Counted from the stretch's first letter, positions 9,201-17,911 are shown. The stretch is DNA of 64,000 bases from Thermogemmata fonticola (GCF_013694095.1 NZ_JACEFB010000004.1:161638-225637), one strand, 5' to 3'. Notes: generated by a model from the letters alone, not told the origin. Translations and numbers: made by a program.

Positions 9201-9738
9201 CCGGACCACGCACAAAGGCCAGCACCTGTCCATGGGGCGCGTAATGGGCTTCTTTGCCCTCGAACAGCGGCAGCTTTCGGTCCCGTCCCCCTTCGACGCT
9301 GATCACATAACACTCGATCTGCGACGGGTAATCCACCTCCCGCAGCGAGGAAAACACGATTCCCCGGCCATCGGGCGTCCAGCCCAGGACCATATCTGGG
9401 GCGCTGTCATAGGTCAGCCGCCGCGGACGACCCCCCTGCACCGGTACCACATACACGTCGTAACTGCCATGACGATTGGAACTGAACGCGATCCACCGCC
9501 CATCCGGACTGAACACCGGGTTGATGTCGTGGGCCTCATGCATTGTCACCGGACGGGCCACACCCCCAATCGACGGCACCACCCAGATATCCCCCAGATA
9601 GCTGAAGGCCACCTGCGTCCCATCCGGGGAAATATCCGGCGTTCGGGCGAAGCGGATCGGCTCCTGACCTGCTGCCAAAGGCGAGCCGCCGCTGAACAGG
9701 AACATTACCCACAACCACCACGAACCGCGCACCCTCAT
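6292..9738 (-). CDS. Tricorn protease homologue (S41-type peptidase with beta-propellers and PDZ)
   Basis: At 1148 residues it has the Tricorn layout: an N-terminal six-bladed propeller with PD40/TolB-type repeats (ISPDGTQVAFSYLGDIWVVP, FSPDGRWIAFSSN), a second propeller, a PDZ domain (GPCDRRGLDIKPGDILLAID) and a C-terminal S41 peptidase. DKEGLIIDVRYNGGG and NNRSYSDAEIFPH are seen, with the nucleophile expected to be Ser952. Family members degrade oligopeptides produced by larger proteases. Archaeal Tricorn is cytosolic, but here a signal peptide (MRVRGSWWLWVMFLFSGG) suggests export. I use the ATG at 9738 because GGGAG stands eight bases before it; ATG 9759 or 9765 is possible. A Pro/Ser-rich tail of about 75 residues after the peptidase is unusual for the family and may be a linker or anchor. 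Confidence 0.92.
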   Translation of the reverse strand: MRVRGSWWLWVMFLFSGGSPLAAGQEPIRFARTPDISPDGTQVAFSYLGDIWVVPSIGGVARPVTMHEAHDINPVFSPDGRWIAFSSNRHGSYDVYVVPVQGGRPRRLTYDSAPDMVLGWTPDGRGIVFSSLREVDYPSQIECYVISVEGGRDRKLPLFEGKEAHYAPHGQVLAFVRGPGVWYRRGYRGSSNDEIWLATADGSLQKRLTEFAGPDGSPMWSPDGRTLYYVTERGSPRGCANIVAQPLGPGLQAEGAWWRLTQHEQDTVRRARISRNGQWIVYECGVDLWIVGTRPGSIPRKLAIEVHADDKSNTERHVKFTKDISGFALHPEERAAVITVQGELFLIRLPEGGKATRLTDSPAYDHSPAFSPDGKKLVFLSDRSGHEDIYLLEPDDVEHPELLAAHKFRVRPLTQTPEAERGVSFSPRGDRIAFLRQGKLWTMKPDGSELRLAAGDGATVLDYDWSPNGKWLVYSLMDGHFASELFIVPVDGSDRPRNITRYATYNGDVTWSRTGQRIAFISQRRGQSSPYVLSLQKPGAPGGNDEIDWEDIHLRAVRAAGITAETAAISPNGLHVAFRHKGTGDDLWLATSSGTTLIRLTTGDQAPRQITWSRRTPGLIYFLNGQGELCWFRAAGVAGLPPALGAASALPAEPQRVRFEAAMTIRREDEFAEMFAQCWQGLANAFYDPQFHGVDWKAVRAKYQPVVSHVALREDMYALISLMLGELNASHLGISGKLPVPQEATAELGLIFDEQYRGRGLKIAEVVARGPCDRRGLDIKPGDILLAIDRVELTDQVNLSRLLNNKANETVLLDVIRDPSNPKTRRKVEVVPVDRRRMAQLMYERWVRKNAERVAQASQNRIGYIHIPSMDDNGLEVFVRSLYSDHFDKEGLIIDVRYNGGGFTHDHVLNYLAGKEHTFFRQRDGGIGLVLRSDQRRWTRPVVVLINNRSYSDAEIFPHAFRTMGLGKLVGQATGGHVIGTTSMRLIDGSTFRLPRIGVFTAEGINMEKQGVEPDVPVEVTFEDWKQGIDRQLLVAVEVVAAEVRTWRAKRQETGHPLLPDTHMTHICPVAPMPRPAESSRPPESPRPAHPSSVPAGGGNSRRPPAPSPTATPMSSPRGTEPDGTLPPSPAAPAAPAIPPSIPPAAED

Positions 9739-9874
9739 GACCAACGCTCCCTTCTTCATTTTCATCTCACTGCAATCTTGCTGCGTGTTCTCCTGCGATC
9801 GCACGTTAACGCCCCTCCCGCTCTTCCTAATCTCCATTCTCCGTTTCTTCCGCCGTGCCTTGGATTGCCGGCTC

Positions 9875-9970
9875 TGCCCGTGCATCTCCGCTCCATCCGC
9901 ACCTCGCCGGCTTCGGCTCCGCATCCCACTTTGCCCGTGCATCTCCGCTCCATCCGCACCTCGCCGGCTT
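9875..9970. repeat. 39-bp perfect direct repeat, two copies
   Basis: Identical 39-bp copies lie at 9875-9913 and 9932-9970, separated by 18 bases. They sit upstream of the Tricorn gene start. The 18-base spacer is unrelated to the unit, so this looks like a duplication, not a CRISPR unit. Confidence 0.85.
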
Positions 9971-10273
9971 TAGGGAAGGCGCCATTACCGCCATCCTAGC
10001 ACTCCCATTTCTGCTTCCCTAGGGAAAATTATGCCCAGAATCCCCATTTTTTCTTTCCGGAATCCTCATGGTTCATCCCTCAGCTTCTCTCTCTCCAGCG
10101 GCCACCTCTCGTTCCTGCTGATTCCTCCGGCACTGCCCCTTCGGCGAATCCTTAGGATCCCTTTTTCCGGCCCGCTCTCCGGGCTTTCCTGCACCTCTGT
10201 CCCTTCCCGCCTTCGTTTCCCTTCAGCCGCTGGACGTATCTTTATCAAACCTACCCATAATTTTCATGGTTCT

Positions 10274-10310
10274 GGCGGAGAAGATCAGTAAACTAGTCGT
10301 ATTCTCCGCC
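10274..10310. promoter_or_regulatory. Perfect 9-bp inverted repeat, possible operator or leader hairpin
   Basis: GGCGGAGAA (10274-10282) pairs exactly with TTCTCCGCC (10302-10310). The 19-base spacer itself contains the near-palindrome AGTAAACT. There is no T-tract, so it is not an intrinsic terminator. It lies 245 bases before the DUF1559 start. A regulator-binding site is one reading; no regulator is identified. Confidence 0.4.
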
Positions 10311-10554
10311 TCCTCTCCCCCGGTTCCGATAGTCCGATGCGGGGGCTGATGGTTAGCACTCCTCAGCCGTCGGGTGTGGCCCAAGGCCATCACCGCCGTG
10401 TGAAGGTGTGAGCGTGCTGCACCCTGGGCAGAACGAGGGGGAGGGAACTTGATTCGGGTCATGGACTCCGAGGATGGGCGTATCATCGGTGTGTCATTGG
10501 TGTGTCATTGTTATGCCTCCAATTTGGGGGCGGGATTTCGGGGAGGACTCATCT

Positions 10555-11613
10555 ATGAGGATTTGGGGTCGAAGTGGGCGAAGCGCGGGGCAGCGCGGCG
10601 GCGGCTTTACGCTGATTGAGCTGCTAGTCGTGATTGCAATCATTGCGATCCTGATCGGCCTGTTGTTACCGGCGGTGCAGAAGGTTCGGGAAGCCGCCGC
10701 GCGGATCAAATGCAGCAACAATCTCAAGCAGATCGGTTTGGCGATTCACAATTACGAATCGACCTACGGCGTGTTGCCGCCGGCGATTGTGAACAATCCA
10801 GGTTCTACGGACTGGGCACAGTTGCAGGAGTATCAGAAGAATCCGGCGGTGGCGCCGACTTCGGGAGCCGACTTTGCCCGTCACGGTTTTCTGTCGATTC
10901 TCTTGCCGTATTTGGAGCAGGCGAACGTCCTGGCGCAAGCGGTTGGGGGGTACAATTTGCGGCGGGACTGGTTTGATCCGGTGAATCAACCGGCGGCGAG
11001 CCTGCGCATTCCGGTGTATGAGTGTCCCTCGGTTCCGAGCGATCACTTTGTCACGCCGGTTCCTGCGGGCTGGAGCCGTCCTCCGGCGACGGGGGATTAT
11101 TGGCCGGTGACGCGGGCCAACAATGTCGCCGCCGTCTGGGCAGCTCTGGGGCTGGTCTATCCAGGGGATGACAATGTGCGCGGCGTGCTGACGCACAACC
11201 GTCCGACGCGCATGCTGGCTGTGACCGACGGCCTGAGCAATACGATCATGATCGGTGAATCAGGGGCGCGGCAGGAGGGTTGGGCCGCAGGGCGCCTGTA
11301 TGCTCCAGCGGGGACTCTCTCCGGCATCCGCGGCGCGTGGGCCGCCGAAAGCAACAACATTGTCTGTGCCGGAACACGGGGACCGATTGTGCCAGGTTCT
11401 GCACCGGCGGGCAAGGTGTCCAGCGCCAGCCACGTTCCCGGAGCCATCGCGATCAACGGCTGGAACCAGGGCGAACTCTATGCCTTCCATCCGGGACTGT
11501 GCAATGTCACCATGGGGGACGGTTCCGTGCGCGGACTGCGGGATACGATCGGCCTGGCCACGCTGTTCAAACTCGCCGCGCGCGCCGACGGCTACCCCAA
11601 CGATCCCGATTGA
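10555..11613 (+). CDS. DUF1559 family pseudopilin-like secreted protein
   Basis: The 352-residue protein starts with a class III (prepilin-type) leader: a basic stretch ending GGG, then [18 protein letters not shown]. Cleavage and methylation of the Phe by a prepilin peptidase would be expected. The family-specific continuation [20 protein letters not shown] follows. Near the C-terminus, [16 protein letters not shown] fits the H-x9-DG motif of DUF1559. These proteins are strongly amplified in Planctomycetes and are thought to be surface-exposed pilin-like components; no enzymatic role is known. The start is set by GGGAGGA seven bases upstream of ATG 10555. A second DUF1559 gene lies 3.6 kb downstream on the same strand. 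Confidence 0.93.
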   Translation: MRIWGRSGRSAGQRGGGFTLIELLVVIAIIAILIGLLLPAVQKVREAAARIKCSNNLKQIGLAIHNYESTYGVLPPAIVNNPGSTDWAQLQEYQKNPAVAPTSGADFARHGFLSILLPYLEQANVLAQAVGGYNLRRDWFDPVNQPAASLRIPVYECPSVPSDHFVTPVPAGWSRPPATGDYWPVTRANNVAAVWAALGLVYPGDDNVRGVLTHNRPTRMLAVTDGLSNTIMIGESGARQEGWAAGRLYAPAGTLSGIRGAWAAESNNIVCAGTRGPIVPGSAPAGKVSSASHVPGAIAINGWNQGELYAFHPGLCNVTMGDGSVRGLRDTIGLATLFKLAARADGYPNDPD

Positions 11614-11826
11614 TCCGGCACTCACGGGGCCATCTCCGGACCAATGGCCGTCCCCTGAATGGGACTCCTGCCGTGCCCCTGCCGGACCGCCGCCTGGTTC
11701 GCCTTTCGTTCTTTCTCGTCGGCCTGGCTCCGCACCTGCACTCCCCAGCGATTCCGACCTGCTGCTTCCCCTTTCGGACTGGTACAATCGACAGGAAGGG
11801 CGGAGGGAGCGGAGGGAGAAGGGGCG

Positions 11827-12543
11827 ATGATGCTTGCCAGCGGAGTACGCCATCCCTGGCCATGCCTGTGGTTCGTCGGGTCATTATGGCTGCTCTACGA
11901 GGCGGGTCTGTGGCGGCTCAGCGCCCAGGGCCAGGCCGTTAGCCGCTGCGGGGTGGACCTCTGGCTCCGCTGGCTGAGCGAACAGAGTGGCATGCCCGTT
12001 CTGTCTCTCGCCCCCGCCCTGGCGCTGGCCATTCTGGCCGGAAGTTGCTTCCTACGCTGGAAGGAACGGCCCGCGTCCACCCCCGCCGTTCTCCTGGCCA
12101 TGTTGGTCGAAAGCCTCATCGCCGCCCTACTACTCTGGTGGGTCAGCCGGAACTTCGACATGATCTGCCAGCGGGCCGGCATTGCCTTGACGGTCCCCGG
12201 TATCTCGTTCGCCCGGCTTCTCACGTTCCTTGGGGCAGGCGTCTATGAAGAGATCGTCTTCCGCTTTGGCCTTTTTGGCGGGACGTTGTTGCTGTTGCGC
12301 CTGCTCTTTTTCCCGCGCTTGCTGGCAATACCCCTGGCCGCCATCGCCTCAGCCCTGCTCTTTGCTCTCGCCCATCATGTCGGACCGTGGGGCGAACCCT
12401 GGCGGCAGGACTACTTCCTGTTCCGAACCGCCGCCGGCCTGTACTTCACCGCCCTGTATCTGTTCCGCGGTCTGGGAGTGGCGGTGGGCGCCCACGCCGC
12501 CTATGACCTGTTGATCGGCCTGAGCCAGCAACCAGCGGCGTAA
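11827..12543 (+). CDS. CPBP (CAAX/Abi) family intramembrane glutamic protease
   Basis: The 238-residue polytopic membrane protein has about six hydrophobic helices. The CPBP catalytic motifs are present: YEEIVFR with Glu141, Glu142 and Arg146 (EExxxR), FALAHH with His183/His184, and HAAYD with His223. In characterised relatives this site cleaves prenylated proteins or processes peptides within the membrane; substrates of bacterial members are mostly unknown. ATG 11827 is followed at once by a second ATG at 11830; a purine-rich GGAGGGAGAAGGGG stretch precedes both. It begins about 210 bases after the DUF1559 gene in the same direction and could be cotranscribed with it. It converges on the sulfatase gene. 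Confidence 0.85.
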   Translation: MMLASGVRHPWPCLWFVGSLWLLYEAGLWRLSAQGQAVSRCGVDLWLRWLSEQSGMPVLSLAPALALAILAGSCFLRWKERPASTPAVLLAMLVESLIAALLLWWVSRNFDMICQRAGIALTVPGISFARLLTFLGAGVYEEIVFRFGLFGGTLLLLRLLFFPRLLAIPLAAIASALLFALAHHVGPWGEPWRQDYFLFRTAAGLYFTALYLFRGLGVAVGAHAAYDLLIGLSQQPAA

Positions 12544-12734
12544 ACCTGCCTGCGCTGGGGAGAGACCGCCTCGGCGGAGCGAAGGCATTCCGCCTGACTT
12601 CCCGGAACGAGAAGAGATGATGAGGAACCCTGCCGAGATCAATTCAGCAGGGAAAAAGCTGGTTCAGTCTGACTCCGCGGCGCGAAGCCGTTGAGCAAGG
12701 TAGGGTCGTTGGCCCACGAGAACCGGGAGCAAGC

Positions 12735-14135
12735 TCATTTGCCTGGCTTTTTGTTGCCTTCGGGGTCTTCGGTAGCGCCGCCGCGCCAGAGGGGAGCGAT
12801 ATTGTGCCGGTCCCACTCCTGCCATTTCTGGGCCATTTGGCGGACGCGCTCCGCCTCGTGGGCGGCCAGGTTCTGCTTTTGGCCGGGATCGCGCCCCAGG
12901 TGGTACAGTTCCCAGCCGCTGTTGGTCCGCTTGGAAAAATCCCGCCAATCGACGAGCATCCAGTCCCCCTGCCGGATCGCCTTTTGCGGGCCGAAGCGCC
13001 AGTAGAGCGCCTCGTGGGGATCGCCCGCTTTCTCCCCGCGCAGGTAAGGCCAGAGGTTCACTCCGTCGGCGTTGGCAGGTACGGGCACACCGGCCAGGTG
13101 ACAGGCGGTCGGCAGAATGTCCAGAGAGATGATGGGGCGGTCGTACGTTTGGCCCGCCGGGAGAACGCCGGGCCAGACCCAGAAAAACGGCACGCGAATC
13201 CCGCCTTCCAGGACCTGCCCCTTATATCCCCGCAGCGGATCGTTGCGGGCGGCATTGTAAGCCAGGTACGGCTTCTGGCCCGAACCGCCGTTGTCGCTCA
13301 GAAAGATCACCAGGGTCTTGCGGTCCAATCCGGCTTTGGCCAAATACGCCTGGAGGCGGCCGATGGCATCGTCGAGGTTCAGCAACAGCAGCAGATAGGC
13401 CCGGCGCTGGGGGTCCTCAATCGGGCGAGACAAACGCTTTTCCAGGCCGTCGGGTACTTCCAGGGGAGTGTGCACCGCGTTGTAGGACAGGTAGACGAAC
13501 CAGGGCCGGTTCTTGTGCTGCTCGATAAAACGGATCGCCTCCTCAGTCAAAAGATCGGTTAGGAATCCCTCCGTAGGTTCCACCTGTTCCCCCCGATAGA
13601 TCATGTTCTCGGACTGGCTGGTGCGGAAGAGCGGCTTGGCCTCTTTCTTGAGGCGGAAGTTATGGGCACCGACGAGGAAGCCGTAGAAAAAGTCAAAGCC
13701 GCGGTTCTGCGGATGATAGGGGCGGGCAAAGCCCAGGTGCCATTTGCCAATGCAGGCGGTGGCGTAACCGGCGGAGCGCAGAGAGTCGGCCAGCGTCTTT
13801 TCGCTCAGAGGCAACCCCAGTTTTCCTTCCTCGCCGACGTGGGGGTTGAACTCATGGCCGAAGCGCGTCGGATAACGCCCGGTGAGCAGACCCGCACGGG
13901 AAGGACTGCAATAGGGGCTGCACACATACCCCTGCGTGCAGCGGAGGCCGGAGCGGGCCAGGCGATCGATGTGCGGCGTCTCTATTTCCCGGCAGCCGTG
14001 AACGCTCAAATCGCCATACCCAAGATCATCGACAAAGATCAGCAAGAGGTTGGGTCGCGGAGGAGACTCCTGACCCGCCGCTCCCGGCGCCGACAGTAGC
14101 ATGCCGACCCCGGCCCAGATTAGGACGCGCCGCAT
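12735..14135 (-). CDS. Secreted sulfatase (arylsulfatase family)
   Basis: The 466-residue protein with an N-terminal signal peptide (about residues 1-22) hydrolyses sulfate esters. Planctomycetes use many such enzymes on sulfated polysaccharides. Motifs visible are the metal-binding Asp pair in LLLIFVDDLGYGD (residues 36-37), the sulfatase signature CSPSRAGLLTGR with Cys76 as the residue converted to formylglycine, IGKWHLG, and IFLSDNGG. The Cys form requires the SUMF1-type activating enzyme, which is not in this window. The start at 14135 is supported by GGGAGGG seven bases upstream; ATG 14159 would extend it by eight residues. The last residues (EGNKKPGK) are charged. The exact substrate cannot be told from sequence. 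Confidence 0.93.
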   Translation of the reverse strand: MRRVLIWAGVGMLLSAPGAAGQESPPRPNLLLIFVDDLGYGDLSVHGCREIETPHIDRLARSGLRCTQGYVCSPYCSPSRAGLLTGRYPTRFGHEFNPHVGEEGKLGLPLSEKTLADSLRSAGYATACIGKWHLGFARPYHPQNRGFDFFYGFLVGAHNFRLKKEAKPLFRTSQSENMIYRGEQVEPTEGFLTDLLTEEAIRFIEQHKNRPWFVYLSYNAVHTPLEVPDGLEKRLSRPIEDPQRRAYLLLLLNLDDAIGRLQAYLAKAGLDRKTLVIFLSDNGGSGQKPYLAYNAARNDPLRGYKGQVLEGGIRVPFFWVWPGVLPAGQTYDRPIISLDILPTACHLAGVPVPANADGVNLWPYLRGEKAGDPHEALYWRFGPQKAIRQGDWMLVDWRDFSKRTNSGWELYHLGRDPGQKQNLAAHEAERVRQMAQKWQEWDRHNIAPLWRGGATEDPEGNKKPGK

Positions 14136-14451
14136 GGCCTCACCCTCCCGCAGGAACACTCATAAGGGGAATGCACATCATCAGGGCAGCACAACCGCCT
14201 TATTCAGGAACGGTACCGCTGCTGTCTCCAATCTGGCTCGACCACCGGATGATTGTAACGGAATACAGAAGCAGAGGGGAGCACCCCCTGTAACGGCGTC
14301 CGCAAACGGAATCAGCAGCAGGGGGAATACCCAGAGTGCAGAGGGAAAGAAGCCCCTGGAGAGTTTGACACCACGATGACACCATAGCTTTTGGGAACAC
14401 CAGCAGAATCATTGGAGCGGCAGAAGCAGAATCACCGGAGCGGCAGAAGCA
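14136..14451. repeat. Intergenic stretch with an imperfect 23-bp tandem repeat
   Basis: There are 316 bases between two minus-strand genes. Two 23-bp units (14403-14425 and 14426-14448) differ at two positions and end just before the stop of the next gene; both contain GGAGCGGCAGAA. I see no gene or clear promoter in the rest. Confidence 0.6.
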
Positions 14452-14955
14452 TCACGGGTGGGCAGGTACCGTTAGCTCGACGGCGAAGGAGTAGAGATTG
14501 ACCTGGCCGGCGCGGATGTCGCGGAGCAGGCCAGACTGATCGGGCCGAGTCAAAGCGAGCGGGAAAGGCGCAGCATGAGGGGCATAGCGCCAATGGGGAG
14601 GCGGAGCCAAGGCCACGCGGTAGTAGCCGGGAGCGATCGGGCGCTGCGGTGTTTCGACGATGGCGTACGACCCATCCGCGGCGATGTCCGCCGTCAAGGG
14701 CGGTCCTTGACCGCCGCGCTCCGGGTCGGGAGCGAAGACGATCACCCCTCCGGATAAGGGTTGGCCTTGAAACGTCACCACGCCGCGGATGCTAGTGGCT
14801 TCCATCTCCCCGCTGTCGGTCCTGCCCCCGCAACCGCTACAGGCCAATACCAGCGCCAACACGGCATACGGACTCCATCTCCCCCTGTCGGAGTGAGCCG
14901 TAAGTTCCGAGCCTCCTGTCCCGGCTCGCCGCGGTTTGGCCGTCATTCTCCGCAT
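14452..14955 (-). CDS. Small lipoprotein with a carboxypeptidase-regulatory-like fold
   Basis: The protein has about 167 residues. After a basic N-terminus, the hydrophobic stretch AVLALVLAC gives a lipobox with Cys39. The rest looks like one beta-sandwich: IRGVVTFQGQPLSGGVIVFA, then DGSYAIVETPQRPIAPGYYRV. This pattern is typical of planctomycetal lipoproteins often found beside DUF1559 genes. The start is uncertain: ATG 14955 or 14946 have no clear ribosome-binding site, and the frame continues upstream into AT-rich DNA. It is divergent from the DUF1559 gene at 15222. Function is unknown; such domains usually bind partner proteins or carbohydrate. Confidence 0.7.
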   Translation of the reverse strand: MRRMTAKPRRAGTGGSELTAHSDRGRWSPYAVLALVLACSGCGGRTDSGEMEATSIRGVVTFQGQPLSGGVIVFAPDPERGGQGPPLTADIAADGSYAIVETPQRPIAPGYYRVALAPPPHWRYAPHAAPFPLALTRPDQSGLLRDIRAGQVNLYSFAVELTVPAHP

Positions 14956-15221
14956 ATTCCGTTTATCGGCCGCCGATCGGATCAGGTTTGAGAAGAAAAG
15001 AGATATTATGAAGAAATGATGTATTTTTAGTGAAAATATACACATATGTAGAATTTGTGTTTTATTCGAGAAAAGTTAAGTAGTGCACTAGTCATAACGC
15101 TACGCAGCTACTTTCATAGGGGATGTAGTTCTTTCGCGCCTAAGGTTGTTTTTTCACTCATGGTGAAGGGAATTTGAAAGTCCCGGAACCACGACATGAT
15201 CTTCCTCAGGAGGACCCAGGC
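14956..15221. promoter_or_regulatory. AT-rich divergent promoter region
   Basis: Bases 15001-15060 contain only 13 G or C out of 60, in a region that is otherwise strongly GC-rich. The island holds A/T runs and the palindrome ACATATGT at 15042-15049. It lies between the divergent lipoprotein and DUF1559 genes, so it probably carries both promoters and may bend or be bound by a nucleoid protein. No single -35/-10 pair stands out. Confidence 0.5.
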
Positions 15222-16133
15222 ATGCCACACCGTCGCCAGGCTTTCACCCTCATCGAGCTGTTGGTGGTGATCGCCATCATAGCGATTCTGATTGGCCTTT
15301 TACTGCCGGCGGTGCAGAAGGTGCGGGAAGCCGCCGCCCGGATGAGCTGCCAGAATAACCTCAAGCAGATCGGCTTGGCTTTGCACAATTACGCCTCGGC
15401 TTACGACAGCCAACTGCCACCGACGCGCGTCAACGTGCCAAGCAATAAGTTCCGGTCTTGGACGCCGATTGTGGTGTCCTACGTGGAGCAGGACAATGTG
15501 GCTCGCCAGTGGGACATGAATACACGTTGGGATCAAGGCTCCAATCTGGTATTGGCCCAAGTTAAGATGAAGGTCTTTATGTGTCCGTCGGCTCCCGAAG
15601 ATCGGCCGGCGCCGGTCCAACCGCCCTTGGGACCGTGCGACTACCTGGTCTTCCACCGGATTCGCCCGCGGTTTTACGCCGCCAATAACCTGCCCGTTCC
15701 TCCCGCTGAGCTGGACGGTGCCATGCATATCACCAGGCCCACCCGCCTGACGGACATCACAGACGGCACCTCACAAACAATCTTGATTACGGAAGACGCC
15801 GGGCAGCCGGCCTCGTATATCCTGGGCCGGGCCACCGGAAACGTCCTGCCGGAAGGGCGCGGTTGGGCGGACCCGGATGGAACATCGGGCAGTTTGGATG
15901 GCTCCCATCCGGCCACAGGTGCGATCAACAGTAGCAGCATTACGGGGACAGCGGGTGCCACCTGTATTATGAACTGCAACAACTTCAGCGAACCGTATAG
16001 CTTCCACCCCGGCGGGATCAACGTGTGCATGGCAGACGGCTCGGTCCGCTTCATCTCCAGCTCAGTCTCCGCGGCTACTTACGCCGCTCTGTCCACCCGC
16101 AGCTACGGCGACATCCCCGGTAACGACTGGTAA
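15222..16133 (+). CDS. DUF1559 family pseudopilin-like secreted protein
   Basis: The 303-residue protein has a short basic leader (MPHRRQA), then [18 protein letters not shown] and [20 protein letters not shown]. The H-x9-DG block near the C-terminus is [16 protein letters not shown]. The residue before the presumed cleavage site is Ala instead of the usual Gly, which could affect processing by prepilin peptidase. AGGAGGA seven bases before ATG 15222 fixes the start. The N-terminal 40 codons are very close to those of the DUF1559 gene at 10555, whereas the later parts differ, as is usual for this family. It is expected to be exported and anchored by its N-terminal helix; function is unknown. 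Confidence 0.92.
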   Translation: MPHRRQAFTLIELLVVIAIIAILIGLLLPAVQKVREAAARMSCQNNLKQIGLALHNYASAYDSQLPPTRVNVPSNKFRSWTPIVVSYVEQDNVARQWDMNTRWDQGSNLVLAQVKMKVFMCPSAPEDRPAPVQPPLGPCDYLVFHRIRPRFYAANNLPVPPAELDGAMHITRPTRLTDITDGTSQTILITEDAGQPASYILGRATGNVLPEGRGWADPDGTSGSLDGSHPATGAINSSSITGTAGATCIMNCNNFSEPYSFHPGGINVCMADGSVRFISSSVSAATYAALSTRSYGDIPGNDW

Positions 16134-16285
16134 GCCTTCTGAGCACACCCTCGCTCTCGTTCCTGGGGGCGGCTCGCCGTGATCCCCCAAAGGATACATG
16201 GCGCCGCCTCCGATGAGCCGGACAGCACACCCGCTGTAGAGTGCGCCCTCTATCATCCGCAAACCTCATTCCGGGAGTCAGGACA

Positions 16286-17524
16286 ATGCTTCGCCACCTG
16301 TGGCTACTCGTCGGCCTGACGGCACTGGCCGCCTCCTCAGTTCAGGCTGACATCCAACTGCTCGGCGTGGGGACGGTTCCCGGAACCGCCGCGGATCGCT
16401 CCGGATTAGAGGGGCAAGCGTCGGATGGCACGCCGTTGAACCGCCTAGGAGGGCAGGGGTCGGCGATTGCCTACACCGGCAAGGGTTCGGAGTATTGGCT
16501 GCTCTCCGACCGCGGACCGAAAGATGGCCAAGTCGATTTCCCCTGCCGTCTGCATCGGATGGAAATCCGGGTAAGACCGGGGGAACGCGAACCGGTCCAA
16601 CTGCGCTTGCTGGAGACCGTGCTTCTATCCGACGAACAGGGCCGCCGCCTCACCGGGGCACTGGAAGCGGTGGAAGCAGACGACCCGCGGAAGAACCGGC
16701 GCTATGATCCCGAAGGGTTGCGAATCGGCGCAGATGGCACGATTTACATCGCCGAGGAATATGGGCCGCTCGTGGATGCGTTTCAGCCCCAGGGCCGGCG
16801 CGTGCGTTCCCTGCCGGTGCCGGACGCCTTCCGCCCTCTGCACCTCAGCCGTCGACCCGCGGAGGAGCTTCCCCCGAAAAACAGCCGTGGCCGTCAACCC
16901 AACCGCGGGTGGGAAGGATTAGCCATCTCCCCCGACGGCCAAAAACTCTTCGCCATAACTCAGGGACCGCTGATTCAGGACGGCGCTTTGGATGCTAACG
17001 GCAAGCGCGTGGGCCGCTTCTGCCGCATCCTGGAAATCTCCCTCCGCGACGGCAGCACCCGGCAGTACGCCTATCCCCTGGAGGACCCCCAATATGGGGT
17101 GAGCGAAATCCTCGCCCTCAATGATCGGGAGTTCCTCGTTCTGGAACGGGATGGCAAAGCGGGAGCGAAAGCTCAAAGCAAAAAGATTTTCCGCATCGAT
17201 CTGCGCGAAGCCAGTGACATTTCCGCCGTGGAACGCTTGCCGAGCCAGGAATTGCCCCCGCCGCTGCGAGCGGTTTCCAAGCAACTTTTTCTCGACCTCC
17301 TCGACCCGCGCTGGGGGATTGCCGGGGCCGACTGCCCGGAAAAATTCGAGGGACTGGCCTTCGGTCCGGACCTACCCGATGGCCGCCGCCTGCTGCTGGT
17401 CACCGTGGATAACGACTTCCTGCCTGATCAACCTTGGCGCGTGTATGCCTTCGCCATCGACCGGGCCGACCTGCCCACTTACCAGCCGCAGCACTTCTCC
17501 CCTTCCTCATCGGACAAAAAGTGA
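16286..17524 (+). CDS. Secreted esterase-like protein of the phytase-like family
   Basis: The 412-residue protein begins with a signal peptide (MLRHLWLLVGLTALAASSVQA). The body fits the 'esterase-like activity of phytase' propeller family: GGQGSAIAYTGKGSEYWLLSDRG split by short gaps, YDPEGLRIGADGTIYIAEE, NRGWEGLAISPDGQKLFAI and EFLVLERDG. Acidic residues in these loops usually bind calcium. The enzyme is predicted to act on phosphate or other esters outside the cytoplasm, but the substrate is not known. A start at ATG 16286 removes 15 upstream residues and places the signal peptide first. It follows the DUF1559 gene by about 150 bases in the same direction. Confidence 0.82.
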   Translation: MLRHLWLLVGLTALAASSVQADIQLLGVGTVPGTAADRSGLEGQASDGTPLNRLGGQGSAIAYTGKGSEYWLLSDRGPKDGQVDFPCRLHRMEIRVRPGEREPVQLRLLETVLLSDEQGRRLTGALEAVEADDPRKNRRYDPEGLRIGADGTIYIAEEYGPLVDAFQPQGRRVRSLPVPDAFRPLHLSRRPAEELPPKNSRGRQPNRGWEGLAISPDGQKLFAITQGPLIQDGALDANGKRVGRFCRILEISLRDGSTRQYAYPLEDPQYGVSEILALNDREFLVLERDGKAGAKAQSKKIFRIDLREASDISAVERLPSQELPPPLRAVSKQLFLDLLDPRWGIAGADCPEKFEGLAFGPDLPDGRRLLLVTVDNDFLPDQPWRVYAFAIDRADLPTYQPQHFSPSSSDKK

Positions 17525-17911
17525 CGCTGGATAAGACCGGATCAACCCCCAGGATCGGATCGTAACCGCGGTCCAGGAAGTGACACTGCTCTGACCTCAA
17601 TCCTTGGAGCTGTTCAAGGCCGCGGAGGACGAGACGGCCCAAGAGTTCCCGCCGCCTGATTATCGCATTTTCCCTCGGCGAAAAAATAATCATCCAGCTT
17701 CCGGCTTCGATCCCGCCAAGCGAATCCTTATGATGATACTGATTCTCAAGCGGTGTAGCGGCCCCCTATTACCAGGGGCGGGTACCGCCAGGCTGCTGTT
17801 GGGAACCTCAGGAAGGGAAAGCCTTAGAACTCCAGGAAGGGAAAACCTTGGAGCCACAAACCGACAGGCAGGCGGGGTAGGCCTGACTCAGTTGCTGGAA
17901 AGGATCGCATC
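17525..17911. repeat. Intergenic stretch with a 19-bp near-perfect direct repeat
   Basis: There are 387 bases before the amidase-family gene. Two 19-bp copies, 17809-17827 and 17833-17851, differ at two positions; both begin CAGGAAGGGAAA. I see no gene. The closeness to the amidase start suggests the repeat lies in its leader. Confidence 0.5.

Larger units (their letters stand above)
9739..10554. other. Long intergenic region between divergent genes (Tricorn and DUF1559)
   Basis: There are about 800 bases without a credible gene. The stretch holds a 39-bp direct repeat, a 9-bp perfect inverted repeat and a possibly structured leader before the DUF1559 gene. In that leader GGCTGA at 10344-10349 can pair with TCAGCC at 10363-10368, enclosed by CCGA/TCGG. 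Short open frames here have unusual composition and no ribosome-binding site. Both promoters must lie here, but I cannot place them confidently. Confidence 0.6.

Noticed and set aside
9875-9970. Possible CRISPR remnant
   Set aside because: Only two copies with an 18-base spacer and no cas genes.
6469-9999. A very long plus-strand open frame opposite the Tricorn gene
   Set aside because: It mirrors the protease gene, has no family motifs and no ribosome-binding site; GC-rich DNA gives such antisense frames.
10031-10291. 86-codon open frame upstream of a DUF1559 gene
   Set aside because: Ser/Pro/Arg-rich, without ribosome-binding site or motif; likely chance.
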